From Schlesneria sp. DSM 10557 (lineage in GTDB: Bacteria; Planctomycetota; Planctomycetia; Planctomycetales; Planctomycetaceae), in the NCBI RefSeq assembly GCF_041860085.1, contig NZ_CP124747.1, positions 5,789,001 through 5,853,000 on the forward strand: a DNA stretch of 64,000 nt, in the 5' to 3' direction. The notes under the pieces were generated by a model. The model made no database searches. It saw nothing but the letters and a program-made list of their open reading frames with translations, and was not told the origin of the DNA. Made by a program: the position numbers and the translations under genes. Positions 14,781 to 23,184 of this stretch are shown here, in pieces. Within the stretch, counting starts at the first letter, position 1; each line of letters opens with the position of its first letter.

Positions 14781-14810
14781 AAAAAAACCCGCCAAAAAAG
14801 GCGGGTTTCA
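14781..14810 (-). terminator. Rho-independent terminator after the integrase module
   Basis: AAACCCGCC (14785-14793) and GGCGGGTTT (14800-14808) enclose AAAAAA. On the minus strand TTTTTTT follows, and on the plus strand the stem itself ends in TTT. It lies about 30 bases past the stop at 14840 and isolates the integrase transcript from the AlpA-led operon. Confidence 0.9.
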
Positions 14811-14839
14811 TGTGTTGTCACGAACTTGTCCGGTCTATG

Positions 14840-15577
14840 TCACGGCTTCCAATACCACGCAAAGCGGGCTGCCTCTCGACGCATGGTTTCGGGATCCTTC
14901 TGAATCTGATGCCGGTCGCAAAATTCTCTTATACATTGGATATCAGTTGCAAAAGACGCGCGATTCCTTTTGAGAAACTTGATTAACTCCAAAGTGTCTG
15001 GATTCTCCGGGAGTTTATTTTCCTCTTTTCTGGTCTTGTCACGGCCTCGGGATGTCTTTGTGATGGAATTTCGCTCGATGTCCATTGTTGCTGCCAGTCG
15101 GAGCCAGTCGGGAGAATTCATTTCATCGACGATGACTCGGAACTTCTTTGTTAGCGGAACCCGATTTGTGTCAATGAATCTGCTCACGTAATTGTGCCAC
15201 GCCACGACGTCCTTGCTGGAGTGCGATGAATCGTCAAACCCCATTGCAGGGTCAAAAATTGTCTCCCAACATGACGCAATCAGCATGGCCGCGCAGCCGT
15301 GCGCAGTCGCCGCTGATAACTGTAGCGAAAGGTCAGTCTTCCACGGGGATATCGTAAAGACGCATGGCTCCTGTGAGTCCAACAGGATCCGGTCTTCCCA
15401 AGGGTGCAGCCAAATTGCTCCGACCGTCTCCCGTAAGATGTTGCTGGCTTGTACTGGCCCCCAAAGTAAGAGGCTGTGAATGTTATCATTCATCTGAGCT
15501 TCCACTGGGATTCGACGGATAAGCGTTGAGAGGCAAGTGGAAATGTAGTTGAATTCCTCGATCGCCGGTTCAACCAT
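14840..15577 (-). CDS. Hypothetical protein translationally coupled to the integrase
   Basis: 245 residues from ATG 15577, overlapping the integrase stop by eight bases. The N-terminal 130 residues are mixed hydrophobic (QASNILRETVGAIWLHPW, HGCAAMLIASCWETIFDPAM), but not clear membrane helices. The C-terminal part is charged (KTSRGRDKTRKEENKLPE). No domain is recognised. Being encoded in the integrase transcript rather than in the replication operon, it would be expressed in the integrated state. A recombination accessory, an immunity function or cargo are the options. Confidence 0.7.
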   Translation of the reverse strand: MVEPAIEEFNYISTCLSTLIRRIPVEAQMNDNIHSLLLWGPVQASNILRETVGAIWLHPWEDRILLDSQEPCVFTISPWKTDLSLQLSAATAHGCAAMLIASCWETIFDPAMGFDDSSHSSKDVVAWHNYVSRFIDTNRVPLTKKFRVIVDEMNSPDWLRLAATMDIERNSITKTSRGRDKTRKEENKLPENPDTLELIKFLKRNRASFATDIQCIREFCDRHQIQKDPETMRREAARFAWYWKP

Positions 15578-16775
15578 CAGTGTTTTCCGCCTTTCCGGTA
15601 TCTGGCTTCCCTGCTGCAGAAATCGCCGCAGTGGCTTTGGTCATCGCATCCCGAACCCGCTCCAGCATCAAACGAGCGTAAACTTCCGTAGTTGCCGTGT
15701 TCTTGTGGCCGAGCGATTGCCCAATCGTCAGGAGGGACTCGCCCCCCAGCGCCTGCCATGAGCCGAGAGTCCTTCTCAAGTCGTGAATGTGCAGATCAGG
15801 CATCCCCGCTGCGGACGTGATCGCCCTCCATGACTTAGTTACGTCGGTGATATGCCCCGTCTTTGAGCCTGCCACCCGTGCCGGAAAGACGAAGTTCTGC
15901 TCCTCGTTGGATTCGCCTCTGAGTTTCTTGAGAACTTCGACCGCTTCCGGTGTCAATGGGACAACCTGGGGTTCGCCCTGCTTCGTATCTGGGATTCGCC
16001 ACGTTTTCGCTATCAAGTCGACCGCATCCCATGTCATCGCCAGCACGTTTGATTTTCTGGCACCCGTCCAAAGCATCAGTTTGAACGCGGACGCGAGCAG
16101 TTGATTATCTGCGGTCTCAAGTGATGCCAAAAAGGGAGGGAGTTCATCTGGTTGCAGGAATCGATCCCTGCTCTTCTCTGCGAACCGTTTCACCCCCGCT
16201 GTGGGGTTCGCTCGGTTCTTGAATTCGCCGATATCTCTGGCGACTCCGTACATCTTCGAAAGCAATGACAGCATTCGATTTGCGGCTATCTTGCCGTTCG
16301 TCTTGCCGATCTTCGCGTGCAATGACTGGCAATCACTGAATTGAACAGAACCGAGTTTACGATGCTTCCACGGTTCTAAGTACCGTTTCCACAACCCTTT
16401 GTCCTCGGAAATGCTTCGTGCCTTCTTATGAGCTTCCGCGTGGTCCTCCAGGTATCTCTGCCACAAGTCGCCGAGTGTCAATTCCCCCCGGATCTTCCGC
16501 TTCGCCTCGGCGGGGTCATCACCGTCTGCGATTCGAGCCAACAGCTTGTTCGCCTTGTCGCGAGCAGCGTCGACTGTCACTTCCGGGAACTTCCCAAGAT
16601 TGTGCCGTTCCGGCCTGCCGTTGACCTTTTTGTACAGATAGAACGACTTCGCCCCGGTCGGCATCGTGAGCAGTGCCAACCCGCTGACTTTCGTGTCATA
16701 CGTCCATCGACGGCCCGCAATCAGAGGGGAGAGCTTCTCGATTGCCGCCATTGTGAAGTTGATTTTTTCCGTCAC
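15570..16775 (-). CDS. int: Tyrosine recombinase (integrase)
   Basis: 401 residues from GTG 16775, chosen because the protein then begins VTEKINFTMAAIEKL, a usual start of the arm-binding domain. Order of parts: arm-type DNA-binding domain (about 1-85), SAM-like core-binding domain (100-200), catalytic domain. Catalytic residues visible: Arg in TGARKSN (about 240), His-x-x-Arg in HDLRRT (331, 334), His in LGHKN (357), and Tyr in TTEVYARL (366). It joins the element's attachment site to tRNA-Gln. Its gene lies about 200 bases from the right repeat and reads inward. Confidence 0.97.
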   Translation of the reverse strand: MTEKINFTMAAIEKLSPLIAGRRWTYDTKVSGLALLTMPTGAKSFYLYKKVNGRPERHNLGKFPEVTVDAARDKANKLLARIADGDDPAEAKRKIRGELTLGDLWQRYLEDHAEAHKKARSISEDKGLWKRYLEPWKHRKLGSVQFSDCQSLHAKIGKTNGKIAANRMLSLLSKMYGVARDIGEFKNRANPTAGVKRFAEKSRDRFLQPDELPPFLASLETADNQLLASAFKLMLWTGARKSNVLAMTWDAVDLIAKTWRIPDTKQGEPQVVPLTPEAVEVLKKLRGESNEEQNFVFPARVAGSKTGHITDVTKSWRAITSAAGMPDLHIHDLRRTLGSWQALGGESLLTIGQSLGHKNTATTEVYARLMLERVRDAMTKATAAISAAGKPDTGKAENTDG

Positions 16776-16980
16776 CGTCGCGCCTATTCGGACAAACAGA
16801 AATTTGACCACACAGAGTGGTGCTACCGGTAGAACCAAAACCCGGTGCTACCTCGGTGCTACTTTGCCAATCATCCACCGTCAAAATCAGTTTGTCTACG
16901 TCAATCCAGAAAACGCTACATTTACCGAGAAAATCAACTCCTATCGAGAATCGTCAATTTCCGTCAAAAACCCTGTTTCA

Positions 16981-17037
16981 AGATTTTGGTTCTGTTTGTC
17001 CAGGTTCGAATCCTGGTCGGGTAATCTCTTTAAGTTG
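16981..17037 (+). repeat. attR: second copy of the 57-bp repeat (3' tRNA-Gln fragment)
   Basis: Identical to 471-527. It holds the tRNA-Gln 3' portion from the anticodon stem onward but no acceptor 5' strand or D arm, so it is not a functional tRNA gene. It marks the right end of the element. Confidence 0.95.
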
Positions 17038-17949
17038 CTTCTCTTACGCGGCTTACAATCTTCGATCCGCGGTCGCCGGTTGAGATCACCTGATCTTCTG
17101 GTGCTGCTGATTGGTTCGCTTGAGCAACCTGTCTCAGCTTTTGTCTTTACTTCTTCTGACCGTCAACGCTGGTCCGATTTTTTACTTCGTCTACCCCCCC
17201 TTCCGCGTGTGATTTAATCTCGTTCCGGAAGCGTTCACCGGTCGCTGATATTGAGACAGGAAAATGAAGTCCGGCGGTCTTTGCCGTTTCTTTTCTGTCT
17301 GGGGCGTTGGCGAAAGGGGACGGCCTCTCACGACGATGTCTGGCCACGGCAATGTCCCGCGTTCCTACGCCAGCCCGTCTCGCGCCTGACAGCCGAAGCG
17401 TCCCGGAATGGGGTGCGGGTCTCTGACGCGTGCCTGTAGAGAGGCGTAGCGCGCGGCTCTCGGGCAGCGGGAGGCCGTTCTCTCCCTTACGTCTGTCCTC
17501 GAAGTGCTGTCATCGGGCTGCGGGCTCAGCTCAACATTCGGTTGCCGGTTTCCAGCGAACCCAGCCCGATCATCGCAGCCGATTGTAACTCATTGTCGGT
17601 ACGTACCCGTCCACGCCTGTTTTTCCTTATCGGAAATACCGACGGTTGTCGGAATCGGTTGTCGCAATCGCAGGAGGCCGGCAGAATACGATTGCAGTCG
17701 AGGGACGATGTTGTCGTTCTGCATCAACGCGGCAGGCGTCACCTTTCCGGCAGCGGGATCACCATCGCTCGTTACGGAATGAGTCAGGTCGATGTCGGTT
17801 TCTTTTCTGAAATTGGCGAAATACGGCTCGGCAATCCCTTGTCTTCACTGCACAATAGGAATGGGGCTAACCTTGTGTGAATGGATGCTGTCCACCAGTG
17901 ACGAATGGAGTGAACGTCTGGTGTTGCGGGATTTGGGGGAGCGAATTCA
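17038..17949. other. Long intergenic region right of the element
   Basis: About 910 bases with no frame that has a ribosome-binding site or convincing composition. The frames present read as arginine/serine-rich noise. No RNA gene or strong hairpin was recognised. The promoter of the following gene presumably lies near its end. Confidence 0.5.
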
Positions 17950-18909
17950 ATGAGTTATGTGAGCGGATACGCCATGCGGCTTGTTGGTTGCCTGGCCCTG
18001 GGAGCGGGCGGACTGTACGTCTTCGGATCGATTCTTCCTCTCCCATTGACGTCGCATCCCATCGTCGCAAGGAAGCCGCTTCTGCCTGCGATTGAGCAGG
18101 ATCTGTCGTCCGCTGCACCGGCGGATGTGGCACAGGATGGTGGTGGCGACGGCACTGCATCGCCGATCCTAGCGGAGGAGTCGGCCGAGTCCTCCGCGAC
18201 GTCAACGCTTCGCCGGAAGATTGAACTTCTGGATCGAGGTCTGGCCTGGCTGCAGCAACTGAAGGACTACACCGTGACGCTTCAAAAGCAGGAAGTCGTC
18301 AACGGAGTGTTGCTGGACGAACAGACGATCTCGATCAAATGCCGGCACAATCCCTTCAGTGTTTACCTGGCCTGGCATAGTGGATTCGCTGGCCGCGAAG
18401 TGATCTACGTTCAGGGGCAGAACAGCGGCAACATGGTGGTTCACGAGGGGGGCTGGAAATCACGTATTCCCGCGCTGTCGCTCCCCACCGACGGACTTCT
18501 GGCCATGCGCGACGCTCGTTATCCCGTCACCATGGCGGGACTCATGGGACTGATCGAGATCATGCGCGGCGTGCATGCGAATGATCTCGCCAGTGCAAAC
18601 TATGTCTCCTGCGAAGTCGACGAACATCGGCAATTTGACGGGCGTCCCTGCTCGATGTTCACCACGCGCTACCAATCGCGTATCGGGTCCCCCGTCTATC
18701 GTAAATCAATTACGCTCATCGATCACGAATGGAGTGTACCGCTGCATTCGCGCCACTTCGAATGGTTGAACTCGGGTGCAGTATTGGATGAAGAGCAATT
18801 GGACGAAGCGACGTTGATCGAGTGCTACTCTTTCACCGGATTGAATATCGACTGCGGCCTGACTGATTTCGATTTCGACCGTACGAACCCCGAGTACCAG
18901 TTCCGCTGA
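17950..18909 (+). CDS. DUF1571-family exported protein
   Basis: 319 residues. An N-terminal hydrophobic segment (about residues 8-30, MRLVGCLALGAGGLYVFGSI) suggests a signal peptide or anchor, followed by a low-complexity linker. The domain from about residue 95 carries LDRGLAWLQQLKDYTVTLQK, IKCRHNPFSVYLAW, then GREVIYVQGQNSGNM. This follows the planctomycete DUF1571 pattern, whose function is unknown; it resembles outer-membrane lipoprotein-carrier-like beta folds. It is the first host gene right of the element. A stem-loop (about 18939-18968) follows the stop, without a T-run. Confidence 0.8.
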   Translation: MSYVSGYAMRLVGCLALGAGGLYVFGSILPLPLTSHPIVARKPLLPAIEQDLSSAAPADVAQDGGGDGTASPILAEESAESSATSTLRRKIELLDRGLAWLQQLKDYTVTLQKQEVVNGVLLDEQTISIKCRHNPFSVYLAWHSGFAGREVIYVQGQNSGNMVVHEGGWKSRIPALSLPTDGLLAMRDARYPVTMAGLMGLIEIMRGVHANDLASANYVSCEVDEHRQFDGRPCSMFTTRYQSRIGSPVYRKSITLIDHEWSVPLHSRHFEWLNSGAVLDEEQLDEATLIECYSFTGLNIDCGLTDFDFDRTNPEYQFR

Positions 18910-19079
18910 ACGGCGGCAGAAGCAAAACCAGCTATCGGTCAGACAAGCGCCCTTGCGGCGCTGTCTGAGCGGTGGAAATCATACCGAAACGGGCTTGCTC
19001 ATCCCGCTCCCCACTCTGGTCGATCGCGGGTCGATCGCGCGAGAAGCGTCGGAATGATCCGATCGAGGATGCTACCGAA

Positions 19080-20558
19080 CTATGCACGCGCCGCAGAGAT
19101 GCCGCGTCGCAGCGTTTCCCGCAGTTCGTCCAGTGAAGCGGGCTGGCCTGTAAAAAGTTCGAACTGGGCCGCAGCCTGGCGAACGAACATTTCCACTCCT
19201 GTGACGACGGTGCAGCCGCGGGCCTTGGCCTGTTTCACGAGCAGGGTGTTTTCAGGAGTGTAGATCGTGTCGAACACGATCATGCCGTCACGCATCCAGT
19301 GATCAAAAAAGGGTGTTTCATCCAAATTGGGAAACATCCCGACGGGGGTGCAATTGATCAGAATGTCCGCGTATTCGGCCCCGCGATTTTCCCACGTGAC
19401 ATGACGGCAATTGAGTTCCCCGGCCAGGACCTTTGCTCGTGATGCAGTCCGGTTGCAAACCACAAGTGCGCCCCCAGCCTTGACGATCCCCATTCCGATG
19501 GCGCGTGCGGCACCGCCGGATCCGAGCATGAGGACGCGTTTTCCCTCGAGCGTTTCACCCGGTCGCAGAGCGAGCTTCACGCTCTCGAGTGCGGCTGTGT
19601 AGTCGGTGTTGGACGAGACCCATTGCTGGTCCTTACCGCGGTACAGCGTGTTGACGGCACCGATCTGCTGGACGAATTCTTCGCACTTGGGAAACTTGGC
19701 CAGCACTGCTTCTTTATGAGGAATCGTGACGCTGAGGCCGCGGAAGTCGAGGGCATCCAGGTCCGCCAGTCCTTGAGTGAGCTGGTCGCGGGCAATCCGG
19801 ATGGGGACATAGACGCCGTTGAAGCCGATTTTCCGCATCATACGGTTATGCAGCAGGGGGCTCAGACTATGCCCGATCGGGTCGCCGATCACGCCGAACA
19901 ACTGCGTCTGCGCGTTGATCGATTCGTAGAAGTAAGTCTCCTGCATGTCCTGGAAAGAGAGCTGACCCGGGGCAATTTCACGATCGGGGCTGAATGCCGC
20001 GTACGAGAAGGGGGCGCCCAGCTTTGCACAAACAACGCGACTCCAGACGCCGAACTCACCCATACAGAACGCGACCGTCGGAACCTTGGCGTTCTTCACC
20101 AGCTTCAGCACACGAGCACAATCACTGGGGGAACTGGCGAGAGTGACCAGCTTGATGATGTCGGGATTCATCTCGGCCATGTTGGCCCAGATTTCCTCCA
20201 CATTTTCGGGAGTTCCCTTGAAATCGTGATGGCTGACGATTCGCTTGGTCTTGCCGTATCGCGGGATGGACTTGGCAATATCGTCTTCCAGATCGACATA
20301 GTCCGCGCCCGAGATGATGGCGGTTCGAAGCAGCAACTGCCGTTCTTCTTCGGTCCCTCGCCACTTTCCGCCGTCCTGGGCTCGCCGGCAGGTGAGGACC
20401 ACCGGTGTCGGTCGATCTTTCAGCAGGCGAGGAATATCGGGTTGCCGCGAAAGCCAGTCGACACGCAGTTCGACGAGCTTAGCACCTCGTTCGGACAGGG
20501 CTTGATGTTCAGCCTGCATCATTCGATGTCGCGTGCGGGCGATGGACACACAAATCAT
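19080..20558 (-). CDS. aroDE: Bifunctional 3-dehydroquinate dehydratase / shikimate dehydrogenase
   Basis: 492 residues. Residues 1-215 are a type I (Schiff-base) dehydroquinase, with HHDFKGTPENV supplying the catalytic His and DIIKLVTLA the Schiff-base Lys. Residues 220-492 are AroE: GVIGDPIGHSLSPLLHN (shikimate binding), SVTIPHKE (catalytic Lys), NTDY, the NADP loop LGSGGAARA and NRTASRA. It catalyses steps three and four of the shikimate pathway in the cytoplasm. The fusion is known in plants, chlamydiae and planctomycetes. The start gives the usual short N-terminus MICVSIAR. It lies about 100 bases after mutL on the same strand. Confidence 0.95.
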   Translation of the reverse strand: MICVSIARTRHRMMQAEHQALSERGAKLVELRVDWLSRQPDIPRLLKDRPTPVVLTCRRAQDGGKWRGTEEERQLLLRTAIISGADYVDLEDDIAKSIPRYGKTKRIVSHHDFKGTPENVEEIWANMAEMNPDIIKLVTLASSPSDCARVLKLVKNAKVPTVAFCMGEFGVWSRVVCAKLGAPFSYAAFSPDREIAPGQLSFQDMQETYFYESINAQTQLFGVIGDPIGHSLSPLLHNRMMRKIGFNGVYVPIRIARDQLTQGLADLDALDFRGLSVTIPHKEAVLAKFPKCEEFVQQIGAVNTLYRGKDQQWVSSNTDYTAALESVKLALRPGETLEGKRVLMLGSGGAARAIGMGIVKAGGALVVCNRTASRAKVLAGELNCRHVTWENRGAEYADILINCTPVGMFPNLDETPFFDHWMRDGMIVFDTIYTPENTLLVKQAKARGCTVVTGVEMFVRQAAAQFELFTGQPASLDELRETLRRGISAARA

Positions 20559-20663
20559 TTCAGGTGCAATTCCAATTTCTTCGGGCGGTCGTCAGCGGGT
20601 GAACCCTGCGAGCCCGTCTCCGCATCAGCTTCCACGGGGGAACTGTTGGGTAACGGCGACGCC

Positions 20664-22700
20664 CTATCCAAGTCGTCCAAACTGGCGATCCAGTTCCATG
20701 CGGCTGAGCGACAGCGCCGTCGGTCGCCCATGCGGGCAATGGTGTGCGTCGTCAACCAGATGTCGCTGCATCAACAAACTATCAATCTCTTCCTGTGACA
20801 GTCGCTGTCCCGCCTTCACGGCTGCTTTACAGGACATCATGTGCAACAGTTCGTCGAGAATATCGCGTCGCGCCGAGGATTGCACCCCGGCTGATCCTCC
20901 GTCCTCCAGCTTCGCGATCATCTCACGAATCAATTCCTGCAAGTCGAGCTTTCTCAGCATTGCGGGATAACTGGTGACGATCAAGGTCCCATTTCCGAAA
21001 TCTTCCAGTCCCAGTCCCGCCCGTTGCAGTGACTCATTCTGTTCCAGCAGAAGTGCCGCCTCACGCGGCGTCACTTCGACCGGCTGTGGGACGAGCAGTC
21101 GCTGAGATTCGACGGCACCGGCGAGAACTCGTGTCCGCAGGTGTTCGTACATGATTCGTTCGTGCAGAGCATGCTGATCGATCACCGTGACTCCTTCGGG
21201 AGTTTCCACGATGAGATAACAGTCGTGTACCTGCATCGCACGATGAGCCGAAGCGTAAGGAAGGGACTTGATCGTCTCCTTCACCGCCTCGATCGCCGCA
21301 CTTTGTCCCATCGCGGCAGGTACCTCCTCAGAGATCGACCGAAACTCGGGTTCTGTTTCGTCCGATCCCGCAAGCGGCAACGTGTGCTGCGGGTCCACTG
21401 CATGGGCGACGGCGACGGTCTCAGCGGAGTCGAAAAGATTTCCCGTGCGAGATCCTTCGGATGTGCGTCCAATCATCCAGGGCTCGGCCAGCGCAGGTGC
21501 CCCCGGTGAAGCATACGTGGTCGACGCAAACCCGGTTGCTGCCGCTGCCGTGCTGCTGTCACCCGGGACGATTTTTTCTGCCAGCCAACTGGAAATCTGC
21601 TCGGTCAGCTCGCGCTGCTCCGTTCGAGCCCGCGGTTCCGGCTGTGTAAATCCGGAGAGTAATCCTCCGTTAGACCCCGTTGTGGCAGGAAGCCTTAGCT
21701 GGCTCTGCAGATCCATGCTCAAGAATTTGGACCGCACCATCGACAGGAGTTGTCGAAATAACTGCTGACTGTCCTGAAACCGAACTTCGACTTTCGTCGG
21801 GTGAACGTTGACATCGACCCGGTCGGGGGGAAGCTCGATATACAGAAACGCGACCGGTTGACGTCCCACCATCAACAGACCCCGGTAGGCCTCGGTCAGG
21901 GCATGCAGCAGTGAACGGTCAGTGATCCAGCGGCCGTTGAGAAAAATGTACTGGTGTTTGCGTGACGACTTCGACTGATTCGGGTGACCGACATAGCCCC
22001 ACATCCGTACGCCAGACTGCGTCGACTCGACGGAAATCAGATCGTCAGTGATTTCTCCACCGAAAAAGAGCCGGAGACGATCGATCGGGCGGTCCGAGGC
22101 GGGAAGTTCCGCGACGAGCTTATCGTTGTGACGCAGCACCATGTGCAGGCGAGGGTTGGCCAGGGCGACACGCGTGAACTGTTCATGGATGTGACCGAAC
22201 TCGGTCGACATCGTTTTGAGAAACTTGCGTCGAACGGGCGTGTTCTCGAACAGGTTTCGAATTTCGATTTGCGTTCCCAGGGGGCACCCGCACGGCTTGG
22301 GAGGAACGATATCACCCAGGTTAACGGTCAGTTCCATCCCATGTGTCTGGTCCGCCTGGCGCGACCGGATACGCAGCCGACTCACCTCGGCGACGGAGGC
22401 GAGCGCTTCTCCCCGGAACCCCATGGTCTGCACGCCGAACAGGTCGTCAGCCTGACGAATTTTGCTGGTCGCATGTGAGGCGACTGCCAGCAGCAGGTCA
22501 TCGGGGTGGATTCCTTCTCCGTCATCCACAATCCGGATCAGTTCACTGCCGCCGGCCACGATATCGACTTCGATCCGGGTTGAGAGCGCATCAACACTGT
22601 TCTCCAGCAGTTCTTTGACCACGCTGGCCGGTCGTTCAATGACTTCTCCGGCGGCGATCTTATTGATTACGCTCGTCGAGAGTTGCTGAATCCGAGACAT
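20664..22700 (-). CDS. mutL: DNA mismatch repair protein MutL
   Basis: 678 residues from ATG 22700. The N-terminal GHKL ATPase has ELLENSVDA, DDGEGIHPDD and GFRGEALASV. A proline/serine/alanine-rich linker spans about 340-480. The C-terminal dimerisation domain contains DQHALHERIMYE, which fits the DQHA-x2-E-x4-E metal-binding motif of endonuclease-active MutL, plus CKAAVKAGQ and CPHGRP. This MutL should therefore nick DNA itself, unlike the E. coli protein that depends on MutH. MutS is not in the window. Confidence 0.96.
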   Translation of the reverse strand: MSRIQQLSTSVINKIAAGEVIERPASVVKELLENSVDALSTRIEVDIVAGGSELIRIVDDGEGIHPDDLLLAVASHATSKIRQADDLFGVQTMGFRGEALASVAEVSRLRIRSRQADQTHGMELTVNLGDIVPPKPCGCPLGTQIEIRNLFENTPVRRKFLKTMSTEFGHIHEQFTRVALANPRLHMVLRHNDKLVAELPASDRPIDRLRLFFGGEITDDLISVESTQSGVRMWGYVGHPNQSKSSRKHQYIFLNGRWITDRSLLHALTEAYRGLLMVGRQPVAFLYIELPPDRVDVNVHPTKVEVRFQDSQQLFRQLLSMVRSKFLSMDLQSQLRLPATTGSNGGLLSGFTQPEPRARTEQRELTEQISSWLAEKIVPGDSSTAAAATGFASTTYASPGAPALAEPWMIGRTSEGSRTGNLFDSAETVAVAHAVDPQHTLPLAGSDETEPEFRSISEEVPAAMGQSAAIEAVKETIKSLPYASAHRAMQVHDCYLIVETPEGVTVIDQHALHERIMYEHLRTRVLAGAVESQRLLVPQPVEVTPREAALLLEQNESLQRAGLGLEDFGNGTLIVTSYPAMLRKLDLQELIREMIAKLEDGGSAGVQSSARRDILDELLHMMSCKAAVKAGQRLSQEEIDSLLMQRHLVDDAHHCPHGRPTALSLSRMELDRQFGRLG

Positions 22701-23184
22701 CAAAAACCGATCCGTGGAACAAAGCGGAAAAGCGGCCCGAGGGCTTTGGGGAATGCGGTTTAATCACCCTGCGTCACGATGCCAGGAAGAGACCCGTCAG
22801 GCAGCGAGGACCGTTCCTCGTTCCGTCACCCTTCCCGAGACGGGCGAAACCTGCGCTGAATGAAAGTCACACGCGGTCAGTCAGGATAACGCGACACAGA
22901 GGATTCTCGTAGGGTTCAGTCCGTTTCGGAAGGCTGGATCGGGCCCCTTTCCACTTCGGGTGGCGTGTAAAACGCATTATCCTTACTGATGTCAAAAAAC
23001 TGATGTCAAAAATTTACGAACGATTCCGAGAATTCTGTTGGTGCTGCCGAATACCAGGTCGATCGATCAACCGGATTTGATTTGAGCAGGCCGTCAACCG
23101 TAAGTGCCTAATTCAAACAATCGTTTGTGCCGTTCAGCCCAGGTAATGCACGGACGATGCGAGGGGCAATCGAGGCCGCCGCTC
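22701..23184. other. Intergenic region upstream of mutL
   Basis: About 480 bases without a gene. It holds a tandem 14-base repeat (ACTGATGTCAAAAA-like, 22985-23012). The mutL promoter should lie in its left part. No hairpin with a T-run was found after the stop at 23185. Confidence 0.45.

Larger units (their letters stand above)
471..17037. mobile_element. Integrated satellite-like element in tRNA-Gln, about 16.5 kb
   Basis: The element is delimited by the 57-bp direct repeats at 471-527 and 16981-17037. An integrase gene lies about 200 bp inside the right repeat, and all phage-like genes in the window fall within these limits. From the right: integrase plus a coupled gene, terminator, AlpA-like HTH, replication protein, DnaB-like helicase, small unknown and zinc-ribbon genes, terminator, late-type small genes with a terminase-small-subunit-like protein, terminator, a ParB-type HTH fragment, a rightward trio with a Panacea protein, a leftward six-gene operon and a cargo gene. 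No large terminase, portal, capsid or tail gene was recognised, so a phage satellite or small integrative element is likelier than an autonomous prophage. Excision and mobility are inferred, not shown. Confidence 0.9.

Noticed and set aside
16981-17037. Second tRNA-Gln-like sequence
   Set aside because: It lacks the acceptor 5' strand and D arm. It is the attachment-site copy, not a tRNA gene.
471-17037. Complete prophage
   Set aside because: No large terminase, portal, major capsid, tail or lysis cassette was recognisable among the genes.
17504-17880. Overlapping plus-strand frames right of the element
   Set aside because: Two frames compete, both with serine/arginine-rich noise and no initiation signals.
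19623-20798. 391-residue plus-strand open frame
   Set aside because: It lies antisense to aroDE and the end of mutL, which have clear families. Long shadow frames are common in this GC-rich sequence.
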